Notes under the pieces: model-generated
What the model was told of the DNA's origin: nothing
Database searches by the model: none
The model's input: only the letters and a program-made list of their open reading frames with translations
Part shown: piece after piece, positions 24,895 through 33,005 of the stretch
How positions within the stretch are numbered: position 1 is the first letter of the stretch
How the letters are laid out: each line of letters opens with the position of its first letter
Program-made: the position numbers and the translations under genes
Assembly: GCA_017848055.1 (NCBI GenBank)
Contig: JAGALZ010000001.1
Coordinates: forward strand, 1-40,272
DNA: 40,272 nt
Direction of reading: 5' to 3'
DNA from: Oscillospiraceae bacterium
Lineage (GTDB): Bacteria > Bacillota > Clostridia > Oscillospirales > Ruminococcaceae

Positions 24895-26838
24895 TTACTT
24901 TGCCTTTGTAGCAACCTCTGTTACGAGCTTTGTGAAAATATCGTCCTGAGACATTGCACCAAGCTCGCCTTCCTTACGTGAACGTACGGAAACGGCGTTT
25001 GCTTCAACTTCCTTATCGCCGACAATGAGCATATAAGGGATTCTGTCAAAGCGGGAGTTCTTAATCTTTGTACCGATGTTTTCATCTCTTTCATCGACAG
25101 TTACTCTCATACCTGCGTTTTCAAGTTTTGCCTTAAGAGCGTTTGCATACTCAACGTGCTCTGCACCAATCGGGAGAATTCTTGCCTGCTCAGGTGCGAG
25201 CCAGAGAGGGAGAACGCCTGCAAATCTTTCAAGCATATATGCAAGAGTTCTTTCGAAGCATCCGAGAGATGTTCTGTGAATGATATAAGGAATTTTCTTC
25301 TGTCCGTCCTTATCCACATACTCCATACCGAACTTCTTTGCAAGAAGCATATCAATCTGGATTGTAACGATTGTATCCTCCTTACCAAATACGTTTTTAT
25401 ACTGAATATCGAGCTTAGGACCGTAGAATGCTGCCTCGTCGATACCTACTTCATAATCGAGTCCGATGTTATCGAGTATCTTCTTCATTACAGCCTGTGC
25501 CTCATTCCACTGTTCAGGTGTACCCTCATACTTGTCAGTTCTTGCAGGGTCCCACTGTGAGAATCTGAAGGTACAGTTCTCAAGAAGTCCCACTGTGTCA
25601 AGGAAATACTTGGCAAGCTCAAGACAGCCTCTAAACTCCTCCTCAAGCTGGTCAGGACGGAGAATGTAGTGTCCCTCGGAGATTGTGAACTGTCTTACTC
25701 TGATAAGGCCGTGCATTTCGCCGCTGTCCTCATTTCTGAAGAGTGTTGAAGTTTCAGTCAGACGCATTGGCAAGTCACGGTATGAACGCTGACGGTTGAG
25801 GAACACCTGGTACTGGAACGGGCATGTCATCGGACGAAGTGCAAAACACTCCTTTTCCTCGTCATGAGGGTCGCCCATTACAAACATACCGTCAAGGTAG
25901 TGGTCCCAGTGTCCTGAAATCTTGTAGAGGTCACGTTTTGCGAAAAGCGGAGTCTTTGTAAGCAGACAACCGTGAGCCTGCTCTACGTCCTCTACCCATC
26001 TTTGCAGAAGCTGGATTACTCTTGCACCCTTAGGGAGAAGGATTGGAAGTCCCTGACCGATATAGTCAACAGTTGTGAAGTACTCCATCTCTCTGCCTAT
26101 CTTGTTATGGTCACGAAGCTTTGCTTCTTCCTGAGCCTTCAAAAACTCATCGAGCTGTGAAGCCTTAGGGAATGCTGTACCGTAGATACGGGAGAGCTGT
26201 CTGCCGTCCTCAGCCTTGCCCCAGTATGCACCTGTGCAGGAAATAAGCTTTACTGCCTTGATTGGTGCAACGTTCATAATATGAGGGCCTGCACAGAGGT
26301 CAACGAAATCGCCCTGCTGGTAGAATGAGAGCTTCTCGCCCATATTGTCGTGCTTTTCGATAAGCTCAACCTTATATGTTTCGCCCTTTTCCTGCATAAG
26401 CTTCAGAGCATCTTCAGCAGAAAGCTCAAAGCGTGTAAGCTCGTAGCCTTCCTTTGCAAGCTTCTTCATCTGTGCTTCAATCTTCTCAAGGTCTGCGGAT
26501 GTGAAAGGCTTTTCAACCTCAAAATCGTAGTAGAAGCCTGTTTCTGTAGCAGGGCCTCTTGCGAGCTTTGCTTCAGGATAAAGCTCCTTTACAGCCTGAG
26601 CCATAAGGTGGGATGCTGTATGCCAGAAGGTTTCCTTACCTGCCTTGGAATCGAATGTAAGAACCTCGAACTCGCAGTCGGAGTCGATAACTGTTCTTAT
26701 GTCGCATACCTGGCCGTTGATTTTAACACAGCAGGCTGCCTTGTAAAGTCCCATTCCTATTCCCTTTACAATTTCGGATGCGGGCATTGCGCTTTCAATT
26801 TCACGAATGCTTCCGTCTTTAAGTGTCAGCTTAATCAT
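24895..26838 (-). CDS. thrS: Threonine--tRNA ligase
   Basis: A 647-residue class II synthetase. Order: TGS domain (1-~62), editing domain with the HTASH motif (H73, H77) and GPATETGFYYDFE, catalytic core with MTCPFQ (zinc Cys), motif 2 RLTETSTLFRNEDSGEMHG, VRQFTISEGHYIL, YGPKLDIQ, motif 3 HRTSLGCFERTLAYMLE, and a C-terminal anticodon domain. All key residues are present. GGAGGA lies 7 nt before the ATG. It is the last gene of a four-gene transcript that begins at a T-box leader (29036-29318) whose specifier reads as a Thr codon, which would explain its regulation. Confidence 0.97.
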   Translation of the reverse strand: MIKLTLKDGSIREIESAMPASEIVKGIGMGLYKAACCVKINGQVCDIRTVIDSDCEFEVLTFDSKAGKETFWHTASHLMAQAVKELYPEAKLARGPATETGFYYDFEVEKPFTSADLEKIEAQMKKLAKEGYELTRFELSAEDALKLMQEKGETYKVELIEKHDNMGEKLSFYQQGDFVDLCAGPHIMNVAPIKAVKLISCTGAYWGKAEDGRQLSRIYGTAFPKASQLDEFLKAQEEAKLRDHNKIGREMEYFTTVDYIGQGLPILLPKGARVIQLLQRWVEDVEQAHGCLLTKTPLFAKRDLYKISGHWDHYLDGMFVMGDPHDEEKECFALRPMTCPFQYQVFLNRQRSYRDLPMRLTETSTLFRNEDSGEMHGLIRVRQFTISEGHYILRPDQLEEEFRGCLELAKYFLDTVGLLENCTFRFSQWDPARTDKYEGTPEQWNEAQAVMKKILDNIGLDYEVGIDEAAFYGPKLDIQYKNVFGKEDTIVTIQIDMLLAKKFGMEYVDKDGQKKIPYIIHRTSLGCFERTLAYMLERFAGVLPLWLAPEQARILPIGAEHVEYANALKAKLENAGMRVTVDERDENIGTKIKNSRFDRIPYMLIVGDKEVEANAVSVRSRKEGELGAMSQDDIFTKLVTEVATKAK

Positions 26839-26863
26839 AATTTATTCCTCCATAAATAATATA

Positions 26864-28186
26864 CTAAAATCCTTTTGCTTTAAGGTCAGAGAGAAGCTTT
26901 ACATAATACTCTCTCACGTCAAAGCCTTTTATATTCTCACGGTTTAAGTCTATAACGTCACCGTGGGTAATACCTCTTTCACCTTCGGGAACAAGCCTTT
27001 CAAAATGCTCTCCCCACTTCATTGAACTAAGCGATACGAGTCCGTCGTTTTCGCCGTCAAAGAGCTTTACAAACCTATAGGACAGGTTAAGCGGGAACTT
27101 TCCTGCTCCTGCTTTTTTCGAAACGGAGCCTATGCTCTGATAATAGACGCTCTCTTTATCGGGACACCTTTCGTTGAAGCTTTCGCAGGCTGATGCGGTA
27201 AGGCTGTCAACGGCGGCACAGAAGTCCGGGTTTTCGTCGCCGACCATTTTAAGTGCCTTATTATACTTATCCGCTACTGCCTTATAGAAGCCCTCAGAAA
27301 CCTTTGATAAAATCCATTCTGCGAATTTACAGCCGTAGTGCGGTGTACATACTGTTGTAAGTGACGCTACATACTTATCCATATTACAGCCCGAGATTGC
27401 GTATCTTGAATCGAGGCCGCCCTTGGAATGTGCTATGATATTCACCTTTTCACAGCCTGTTTCTTCTACAATCTGAGTTATTCTCCTTGCAAGCTCCTCG
27501 CCGCTGTTTTCAACAGATGCTGCTGACTGCTGGTTACCGTAATAGAGGGTAGCTCCGTTACGGATGAGCGTTGCGGGGATTCTGCCCCAGTAATTGAAAT
27601 ACCTGAAATCCCTGAAGAACACCCCGTGCACAAGCAAAACGGGATACTTTGTTTTGCAGATTTCGTTTTCGGCTCTTACAGAGTCAAGCTCTATTTTTTC
27701 GGTTTCTACGAGGCACTCGTCCTTGACAAGCGAAATCATCTTTGAAAGCAGGATAATATTTATCGGCACAATCCATGCAAAGACTACTGCCAGCAGTCGC
27801 CACTTTATACCGAGCTGTACTGAGGTAAGAAAGCATCTTGCCATTCCGCCCCAGAAAATCACAAGCTCAGAAATAAACACGAACACGCTGCTGAGGATTA
27901 TTCTGCCGGCTGAGAGGTCTGTAGCGAAGATGATATAGAATAGCCACGCTACACTCAGGAGCAGTGTTATAAGGAAAACTCCGAGCAGTCGTCCTCCCTT
28001 TTTAAGAGATGAGAGCCGTTTGGTCGGCTGTTTTCCGACAAACGGAGATATAGTTATTTTCAGACACCAGATTGCCGAAATTACACCCATCAGCACAATT
28101 ACTGCGGTTTTTGCTTCTGCGAGGGTAAGTATTGACAGAAAGTTTGCAAGGACTGCAGTTACTGCTGCGATAATTAAAGTTACCAC
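26864..28186 (-). CDS. Lipase-like alpha/beta hydrolase with N-terminal membrane helices
   Basis: A 440-residue protein. Residues ~1-155 contain four or five hydrophobic segments. Residues ~180-440 are an alpha/beta hydrolase related to triacylglycerol lipases and acetyltransferases: oxyanion region PVLLVHGVFFRD, nucleophile elbow IIAHSKGGLDSRYA with Ser254 (A-H-S-K-G in place of G-x-S-x-G), acidic residue in FDGENDGLVS (~378-381) and His408 in THGDVIDL. The substrate is unknown. The GTG start overlaps the upstream stop by 7 nt (GTGGTAA), with GGGGAGG 9 nt upstream. It lies between a small membrane protein and thrS. Confidence 0.8.
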   Translation of the reverse strand: MVTLIIAAVTAVLANFLSILTLAEAKTAVIVLMGVISAIWCLKITISPFVGKQPTKRLSSLKKGGRLLGVFLITLLLSVAWLFYIIFATDLSAGRIILSSVFVFISELVIFWGGMARCFLTSVQLGIKWRLLAVVFAWIVPINIILLSKMISLVKDECLVETEKIELDSVRAENEICKTKYPVLLVHGVFFRDFRYFNYWGRIPATLIRNGATLYYGNQQSAASVENSGEELARRITQIVEETGCEKVNIIAHSKGGLDSRYAISGCNMDKYVASLTTVCTPHYGCKFAEWILSKVSEGFYKAVADKYNKALKMVGDENPDFCAAVDSLTASACESFNERCPDKESVYYQSIGSVSKKAGAGKFPLNLSYRFVKLFDGENDGLVSLSSMKWGEHFERLVPEGERGITHGDVIDLNRENIKGFDVREYYVKLLSDLKAKGF

Positions 28187-28530
28187 AGCTTATCGCCTCC
28201 CCACACGTTTCTTGTCATCATATTGCCGAAGAAGTAGGTATGGTTATAAAGCACATAAATCCACACTGCAAGCACGACAAGAAGATTTGCAAGATATATT
28301 CCCTTGAGAATTTTTCTGTACGGCTTTCTGATTACTGCTTTTCCGTCCTTTACCGAGAGGTGGTCATACAGAAGCCCGAGCCAGTAGAGGACAATGAACG
28401 ATGGGATAAACACAAGCATTGCAAGCTTTGTATCGGTCTGAAACTGCGTTACACGATATGAATTATATATAAGCAGTCCGCCGACGGCAAGGCTTGAGGT
28501 TACACAGCATATCGCTAAAATCTTCCTCAT
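28180..28530 (-). CDS. Small membrane protein, function unknown
   Basis: About 116 residues with three likely membrane helices: near the N-terminus (ILAICCVTSSLAVGGLLIY), the middle (LAMLVFIPSFIVLYWLGLLY) and the C-terminal third (GIYLANLLVVLAVWIYVLY). I do not recognise the family. Two close ATGs exist. The one at 28536 overlaps the GNAT stop as ATGA but is only 3 nt from AAAGGA; the one at 28530 has 9-nt spacing and is preferred. It is tightly packed between GNAT and the lipase gene and so is likely to belong to the same transcript. Confidence 0.7.
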   Translation of the reverse strand: MRKILAICCVTSSLAVGGLLIYNSYRVTQFQTDTKLAMLVFIPSFIVLYWLGLLYDHLSVKDGKAVIRKPYRKILKGIYLANLLVVLAVWIYVLYNHTYFFGNMMTRNVWGGDKLW

Positions 28531-28532
28531 AC

Positions 28533-29015
28533 TCATATATCCTTTTCCAGGTAACAAACAGTAAACGGCAGGTGGGAAAGCTCTTTATTTTCGGTTTCGC
28601 AATAGCCTGCTTTTTTATAGAAGCACTTAAGCTCTGAGTCAGCGTCGATAATTCCTGCTGAGAGCTTCTTATAGCCCATTTCGCCTGCTTTTATTGTTAC
28701 AAAGTCGAGAAGTCTTGTTCCCAGGCCTTGTCTTTGAAGCATCGGAAGCACGCACAGGTGTTCTACAACTGCGTAGCCCTCTCTTTTATCGAGTCCGACA
28801 AAACCGCTCAGCTTATCGTCTGCATACAGTGCATACATAAGGACTCCGTTTTGCGACTCAAATATAAGTCTTTGGGTTGTAATAAACGAGGTATGTGTCG
28901 GGCAATTAAGCTCGGTGAGATAAAATCTCTTTGCGACAGGTGCAAAACTCTCTCTGATAACCTCTGCACAGTCAGAAAGCTGTGAAGGCAATACTTCTTT
29001 GATTGACAAATCCAT
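28533..29015 (-). CDS. GNAT-family N-acetyltransferase
   Basis: A 160-residue acetyl-CoA-dependent acetyltransferase. Seen: KLSGFVGLD (strand 4), VVEHLCVLPMLQRQGLGTRLL with the Q/R-x-x-G-x-G/A acetyl-CoA loop, LSAGIIDADSELKCFYKKAGY (strand 5 and helix 4). The substrate is unknown. The ATG at 29013-29015 has GGAGG 9 nt upstream; a longer in-frame reading runs back into the T-box terminator and was rejected. First gene behind the T-box leader, heading GNAT-membrane protein-lipase-thrS. Confidence 0.85.
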   Translation of the reverse strand: MDLSIKEVLPSQLSDCAEVIRESFAPVAKRFYLTELNCPTHTSFITTQRLIFESQNGVLMYALYADDKLSGFVGLDKREGYAVVEHLCVLPMLQRQGLGTRLLDFVTIKAGEMGYKKLSAGIIDADSELKCFYKKAGYCETENKELSHLPFTVCYLEKDI

Positions 29016-29035
29016 AAACGAAATCCTCCTCTCAA

Positions 29036-29318
29036 AATAAAAAAGCCCGAAGAACGCACACTCTCTGTGCATTCTCCGGGACGTTCATACTTAAATAAAA
29101 CGTGGTTCCACCCGATATTCGGAGCATTTTGACGCTCCCTCACGCTAATGTCCATCAACAAAAGCCACCTTTAACGCAGGCATACGACGCTTATTAGGCG
29201 CACTCACAGGGCGGTATCCGCTTCGCTTTATGCTGCCTTGCTCACAGCCTCGGCAAGACTCTCTGAAAAGCATTTTTGTCGCTTGCAGCTTCCCTGTTCG
29301 ACGTTTTTCATATTAAAT
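29036..29318 (-). promoter_or_regulatory. T-box riboswitch leader, probably threonine-responsive
   Basis: Minus strand: the conserved T-box ATCGGGTGGAACCACG lies at 29116-29101. It is followed by a terminator at 29080-29039 (stem CCCGGAGAAtGCACA/TGTGCgTTCtTCGGG, then TTTTTT). Upstream lies a Stem I closed by ACAGGG/CCCTGT, with the distal AGAGAG element and a loop structure. The specifier position, just before CCCTGTGAG, reads GAT-ACC-G, giving ACC (Thr) as the best codon. This fits thrS being the fourth gene downstream. Uncharged tRNA-Thr would favour antitermination. Confidence 0.9.
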
Positions 29319-29320
29319 AA

Positions 29321-29349
29321 ATGTTATCACTTTACCGCTCCATTGTCAA
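29321..29349 (-). promoter_or_regulatory. Promoter of the T-box/GNAT-thrS operon
   Basis: Minus strand: -35 TTGACA at 29349-29344, a 17-bp spacer and -10 TAACAT at 29326-29321, with TGA ahead of it (extended -10). It starts the T-box leader at about 29315. Confidence 0.75.
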
Positions 29350-29390
29350 TAGGCTATATGGTTTTTTTGTTGATATTGCTAAAAAAATCC

Positions 29391-29419
29391 TTGACAGATA
29401 GGGCATATTGATATATAAT
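29391..29419 (+). promoter_or_regulatory. rny promoter
   Basis: Perfect consensus: -35 TTGACA at 29391-29396, a 17-bp spacer and -10 TATAAT at 29414-29419. It is divergent from the T-box promoter, about 40 bp away. Confidence 0.85.
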
Positions 29420-29490
29420 AATATTATGCATTGATATGCTGATTTGTATCTTTACAATTTTATACTATATTTAAGGAGGAAGACTACTAT

Positions 29491-31056
29491 ATGGAAACAC
29501 CAATAGTAATCCTGCTCTGTGTCGTATCCTGTATAATCGGTGCTGCCTTGGGCGGTTTTATTCTGTTCAAGCAGGGCATTAAATACAGAAAAAAGACTGC
29601 TGAAGCTCAAATCGGTTCCGCCGAGGAAGAAGCTCAGCGAATACTTAAGGACGCAGGCAAGGAAGCTGAAAGTCTTAAAAAAGCTGCCCTTGTAGAGGCT
29701 AAGGACGAAATCCACAAGAGCCGCAGTGAAGCCGAAAAGGAAATCAAGGAAAGACGAATTGAGGTTTCACGTCAGGAAAGACGTATTCAGCAGAAGGAAG
29801 AAACCTTGGATAAGAAAATCGACAACATCGAGAAGAAGGAAGAAGCTCTGACTGTCAAGCACAAGAACGCTGACGAGAAGCTTGCTGAGGCTGAAAGAAT
29901 CAAGAAAAGCCAGCTCGATATGCTCGAAAAGATTTCTGAATTTACCAAGGAACAGGCCAAGGAACACCTCTTAAGCTCTCTTGAATCTGAGCTTGTACAC
30001 GAAAAGGCTGTTAAAATCCAGAGCTTTGAAAACCAGCTCAAGGACGAATGCGAAAGCAAGGCAAGACAGTACATTTCGCTGGCTATTTCAAGATGTGCTT
30101 CCGACCAGGTATCTGAGGCTGCTGTATCAGTCGTAACACTTCCTAACGACGAAATGAAGGGACGCATTATCGGTAGAGAAGGCCGTAATGTCAAGGCTAT
30201 TGAAACACTTACAGGTGTTGAACTTATCATTGATGACACACCTGAAGCTATCACTATCTCCTGCTTCGACCAGGTAAGACGTGAGATTGCCAGAATTGCC
30301 CTTGAAAAGCTCATCACAGACGGCAGAATTCATCCGGCTCGTATTGAAGAGATGGTTGATAAGGCAAGGCGTGAGGTTGAACAGAGAATCAAGAGAGAAG
30401 GCGAAAGAGCTATTCTTGAGACTAATGTTCACGGTATCAATCCTGAGCTTGCTAAGCTTCTCGGTAGACTCCACTACAGAACAAGCTATCGTCAGAATGT
30501 TCTTGACCACTCAATTGAGGTTGCTCATCTGGCAGGTATGATGGCTGCTGAGCTTGGAGTTGACGCTGCTCTTGCAAGAAGAGCGGGACTCTTACACGAC
30601 ATCGGTAAGGCGCTGAGCTACGAGATTGAAGGCTCACACGTTCAGATTGGCGTTGATGTGTGCAAGAAGTACAAGGAAAATGCCGATGTGCTTCACGCTA
30701 TTGAAGCTCACCACGGCGACGTTGAAACACGTACAGTAGTTGCTGCACTCGTTCAGGCGGCTGATGCTATTTCTGCTGCAAGACCGGGCGCTAGATCTGA
30801 AAACTACGAAAACTACATCAAGCGTCTTCAGAAGCTTGAAGAAATTTGCACCTCTTATGAGGGAGTTGACAAGTCGTTCGCTATCCAGGCAGGCCGTGAG
30901 GTCAGAATCATGGTATCACCTGAAAAGGTTAACGACGAGAAAATGGTACTGGTTGCAAGAGATATTGCAAAGCGCATTGAAGCTGAAATGGAATATCCAG
31001 GACAGATTAAGGTTCATATTATCCGTGAAAGCCGTGCAATCGAGTACGCTAAATAA
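29491..31056 (+). CDS. rny: Ribonuclease Y
   Basis: A 521-residue membrane-anchored endoribonuclease that starts decay of many mRNAs in Firmicutes. Seen: one N-terminal membrane helix (~5-26), a long charged coiled coil (~35-200), a KH domain with [10 protein letters not shown] (224-233), and an HD domain with LLHDIGKA (His369-Asp370), HVQIGVD and HHGDVE. Length is normal. AAGGAGG lies 11 nt before the ATG. A terminator follows at 31088-31117. Confidence 0.97.
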   Translation: METPIVILLCVVSCIIGAALGGFILFKQGIKYRKKTAEAQIGSAEEEAQRILKDAGKEAESLKKAALVEAKDEIHKSRSEAEKEIKERRIEVSRQERRIQQKEETLDKKIDNIEKKEEALTVKHKNADEKLAEAERIKKSQLDMLEKISEFTKEQAKEHLLSSLESELVHEKAVKIQSFENQLKDECESKARQYISLAISRCASDQVSEAAVSVVTLPNDEMKGRIIGREGRNVKAIETLTGVELIIDDTPEAITISCFDQVRREIARIALEKLITDGRIHPARIEEMVDKARREVEQRIKREGERAILETNVHGINPELAKLLGRLHYRTSYRQNVLDHSIEVAHLAGMMAAELGVDAALARRAGLLHDIGKALSYEIEGSHVQIGVDVCKKYKENADVLHAIEAHHGDVETRTVVAALVQAADAISAARPGARSENYENYIKRLQKLEEICTSYEGVDKSFAIQAGREVRIMVSPEKVNDEKMVLVARDIAKRIEAEMEYPGQIKVHIIRESRAIEYAK

Positions 31057-31087
31057 ATTTTCACATAAAATCAATGAGCAAATTATC

Positions 31088-31117
31088 GGGTGGGCGTTAA
31101 TTCGTCCACCCATTTTA
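31088..31117 (+). terminator. Terminator after rny
   Basis: A 9-bp stem GGGTGGGCG/CGTCCACCC (one G-U pair) with a 6-nt loop, followed by ATTTTAG. The T-tract is short, so some read-through into the next gene is possible; that gene shows no promoter of its own. Confidence 0.7.
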
Positions 31118-31157
31118 GTATCATAACAAAATTCACAAAGAAAGGCTGAGGCTTAAT

Positions 31158-32708
31158 ATGAGTGAAGAAAGAAAGCATCTTTTCGGCTCGACCGAAAAAT
31201 CTGACTTTATTGTTAATATGACAGAAAAGCAGTATCAGAAAATGGGACTGCTGTATATGGGGCTTGTTGCGGTTGTAATGATTCTGCTTACTATCCCCTA
31301 CTACCTTTCAAAAGGTGCGATTGTTATTTTCAACAACGGTCTTCTGAAATACGCTGACCAGAGCTCGGCTAACGCAAGCTCTTCAAGCTACATCTCGTAC
31401 CTGCAGATTGCTCTTTTTGCAATGGGCTTCTTTGGTTTCCTGGTGTTGCTTGTTTCGGTTACCAAAAAATATTTCAAGGCAAGAGAAAACTGTGAATTTC
31501 TGCTGATTGCGGTGTTTGCGGTATTCCTCGTAGTTTCAACACTTCTGGCTTACAACATAAAAACTGCATTTTTCGGAAGAGATTACCGTTACCACGGACT
31601 TTTAACCTATCTCTCATACATAGGTCTTTTTGCGGCGGCTTCACAGTCTAACTGCCGTGACAGGAGAAAGAACTTCCTTGATCTGTTTATGATTATTGCG
31701 TTTATCAATGCCGTTTACGGACTTCTGCAGATTGTGCCGTCATTTGTTGAAAAACTCCCGAACTTCTTCTACGAGATGTTCCAGCCTGCGGGCGACCCTG
31801 CATTTGCATATGAGAGATTCATCGCTGACGGACTTGTTCACACTCCTCACGCTCTTGCGGCACTTATGACTATGGCTTTTGCTATCGGCGGTGCAGGCTT
31901 TGTTCACGAAGAAAACAAGACAAGACGCACACTTTACGGTATTGCTTCGCTCGTTTTTATTGCGGCTGCCGTTGCGACAACAACTCTCGCAGGATATGTT
32001 GGAATCATAACAGTTTCAATTGTACTTATAATTGCTGAGCTTATCAGAATTGCAAAGGGTACGGCTCCTAAGCGTGCAAAGGTGTTTGAGAGAGCAATCG
32101 TACGCACAATCACCATCGTAATTCTCGGCGGCGCTGTTGTTGGCATTATGGCTTCATTTGACAGAGTGAACCTCTACGACGGTCACATCATCTACACCGA
32201 CGCTACCGCAAGAATAGGCGCTAGCTTCCCGAACACGGATTCAAAGGGCGGCTTTGCTTACCCCGAGCTCTGGCACGAGGGCGTTACAATGCTCAAGGAG
32301 GACTGGGTGTTCGGCACCGGTCCTGACTGCATAGGTAACGAACATTACGGATATGCCGACCTTTACAACTCGGCACAAGAGCTTGCATTTTCTACAGACC
32401 GCACCTACAACGAATACCTCGATATGGCACTCGCTTGCGGTATACCATGCCTGCTCGTTTACCTTGCACTCGGATTTATTACCGTAAAAAAGGGAACAAG
32501 AGCTGTTGGCTCGTTCTTCAAGAGAGAAGACAGCTGGACTGCACTCGCTCTCCTTGCTGCCGTTATCGGCTACGCTGTTCAGGCTAATGTGAATATCAGC
32601 ATTATCACCGTAACACCGTACTTCTTCCTCTTCGTCGGACTCCTCTGGAATAAACCACACGACGTTCAGGATACTAAATCCAAAAACAGAAAACAAATCA
32701 AAAATTAA
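31158..32708 (+). CDS. O-antigen ligase/polymerase-like membrane protein
   Basis: A 516-residue membrane protein with 10 or more hydrophobic segments and a long loop. The C-terminal part matches the Wzy_C/O-antigen ligase family: GRDYRYHGLLTYLSYIGLF in an early loop, a large extracytoplasmic loop with W.EGVTMLKEDWVFGTGPD, then DRTYNEYLDMALACGIPCLL. Family members join or polymerise glycans on lipid carriers or transfer them to acceptors on the outer face of the membrane; in a Firmicute this would be an envelope polysaccharide or glycoprotein. No glycosylation genes lie beside it. GAGG lies 6 nt before the ATG. Confidence 0.85.
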   Translation: MSEERKHLFGSTEKSDFIVNMTEKQYQKMGLLYMGLVAVVMILLTIPYYLSKGAIVIFNNGLLKYADQSSANASSSSYISYLQIALFAMGFFGFLVLLVSVTKKYFKARENCEFLLIAVFAVFLVVSTLLAYNIKTAFFGRDYRYHGLLTYLSYIGLFAAASQSNCRDRRKNFLDLFMIIAFINAVYGLLQIVPSFVEKLPNFFYEMFQPAGDPAFAYERFIADGLVHTPHALAALMTMAFAIGGAGFVHEENKTRRTLYGIASLVFIAAAVATTTLAGYVGIITVSIVLIIAELIRIAKGTAPKRAKVFERAIVRTITIVILGGAVVGIMASFDRVNLYDGHIIYTDATARIGASFPNTDSKGGFAYPELWHEGVTMLKEDWVFGTGPDCIGNEHYGYADLYNSAQELAFSTDRTYNEYLDMALACGIPCLLVYLALGFITVKKGTRAVGSFFKREDSWTALALLAAVIGYAVQANVNISIITVTPYFFLFVGLLWNKPHDVQDTKSKNRKQIKN

Positions 32709-33005
32709 AACTCCGATTAGGATATTACCCTCGCAGAGTTTTATATGTATTTATTGGGGGAAACCTTTCTGAAGAAAGTTTCTCCCCCGTACCCCCTTAC
32801 AAAGACTTTTGATATGATTTCAGCCCCATAGGGTACATATCACAATCACGAGAATTTCAAAACGTTCTCTTTGATGTGTACCCTATGGGGCTGAAATTTT
32901 ATTACAAAAGTTTTAGGAAAGGAGTTTGAGGAATAACCCTTTTTCAAAAGGGTTTTCCTCAACAGACACGTAAAATTCTATACGAGTATTGTCCTAATCG
33001 GAGTT
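32709..33005. repeat. Structured palindromic repeat, copy 2
   Basis: It fills the gap between the convergent O-antigen-ligase-like and acyl-CoA-synthetase genes. The shared core (~32741-32974) has the same hairpin A, central 20-bp inverted repeat (32817-32836 and 32878-32897) and hairpin B as copy 1, with few substitutions. The ~41-nt segment between the central arms is in the opposite orientation to copy 1. The outer stem is different in sequence (TAAAACTCCGATTAGGA perfect, then ~25 bp imperfect) but again pairs from stop codon to stop codon. No gene is seen. Confidence 0.85.

Noticed and set aside
24741..26863. A T-box directly upstream of thrS
   Set aside because: Only 25 bp separate thrS from the lipase-like gene; the T-box is four genes upstream.
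29016..29072. 19-residue N-terminal extension of the GNAT protein
   Set aside because: It overlaps the T-box terminator; the ATG at 29015 has GGAGG.
20139..33005. The palindromic repeats as CRISPR or insertion sequences
   Set aside because: There are only two dispersed copies, no regular spacers, no transposase reading frame and no terminal repeats of an IS.
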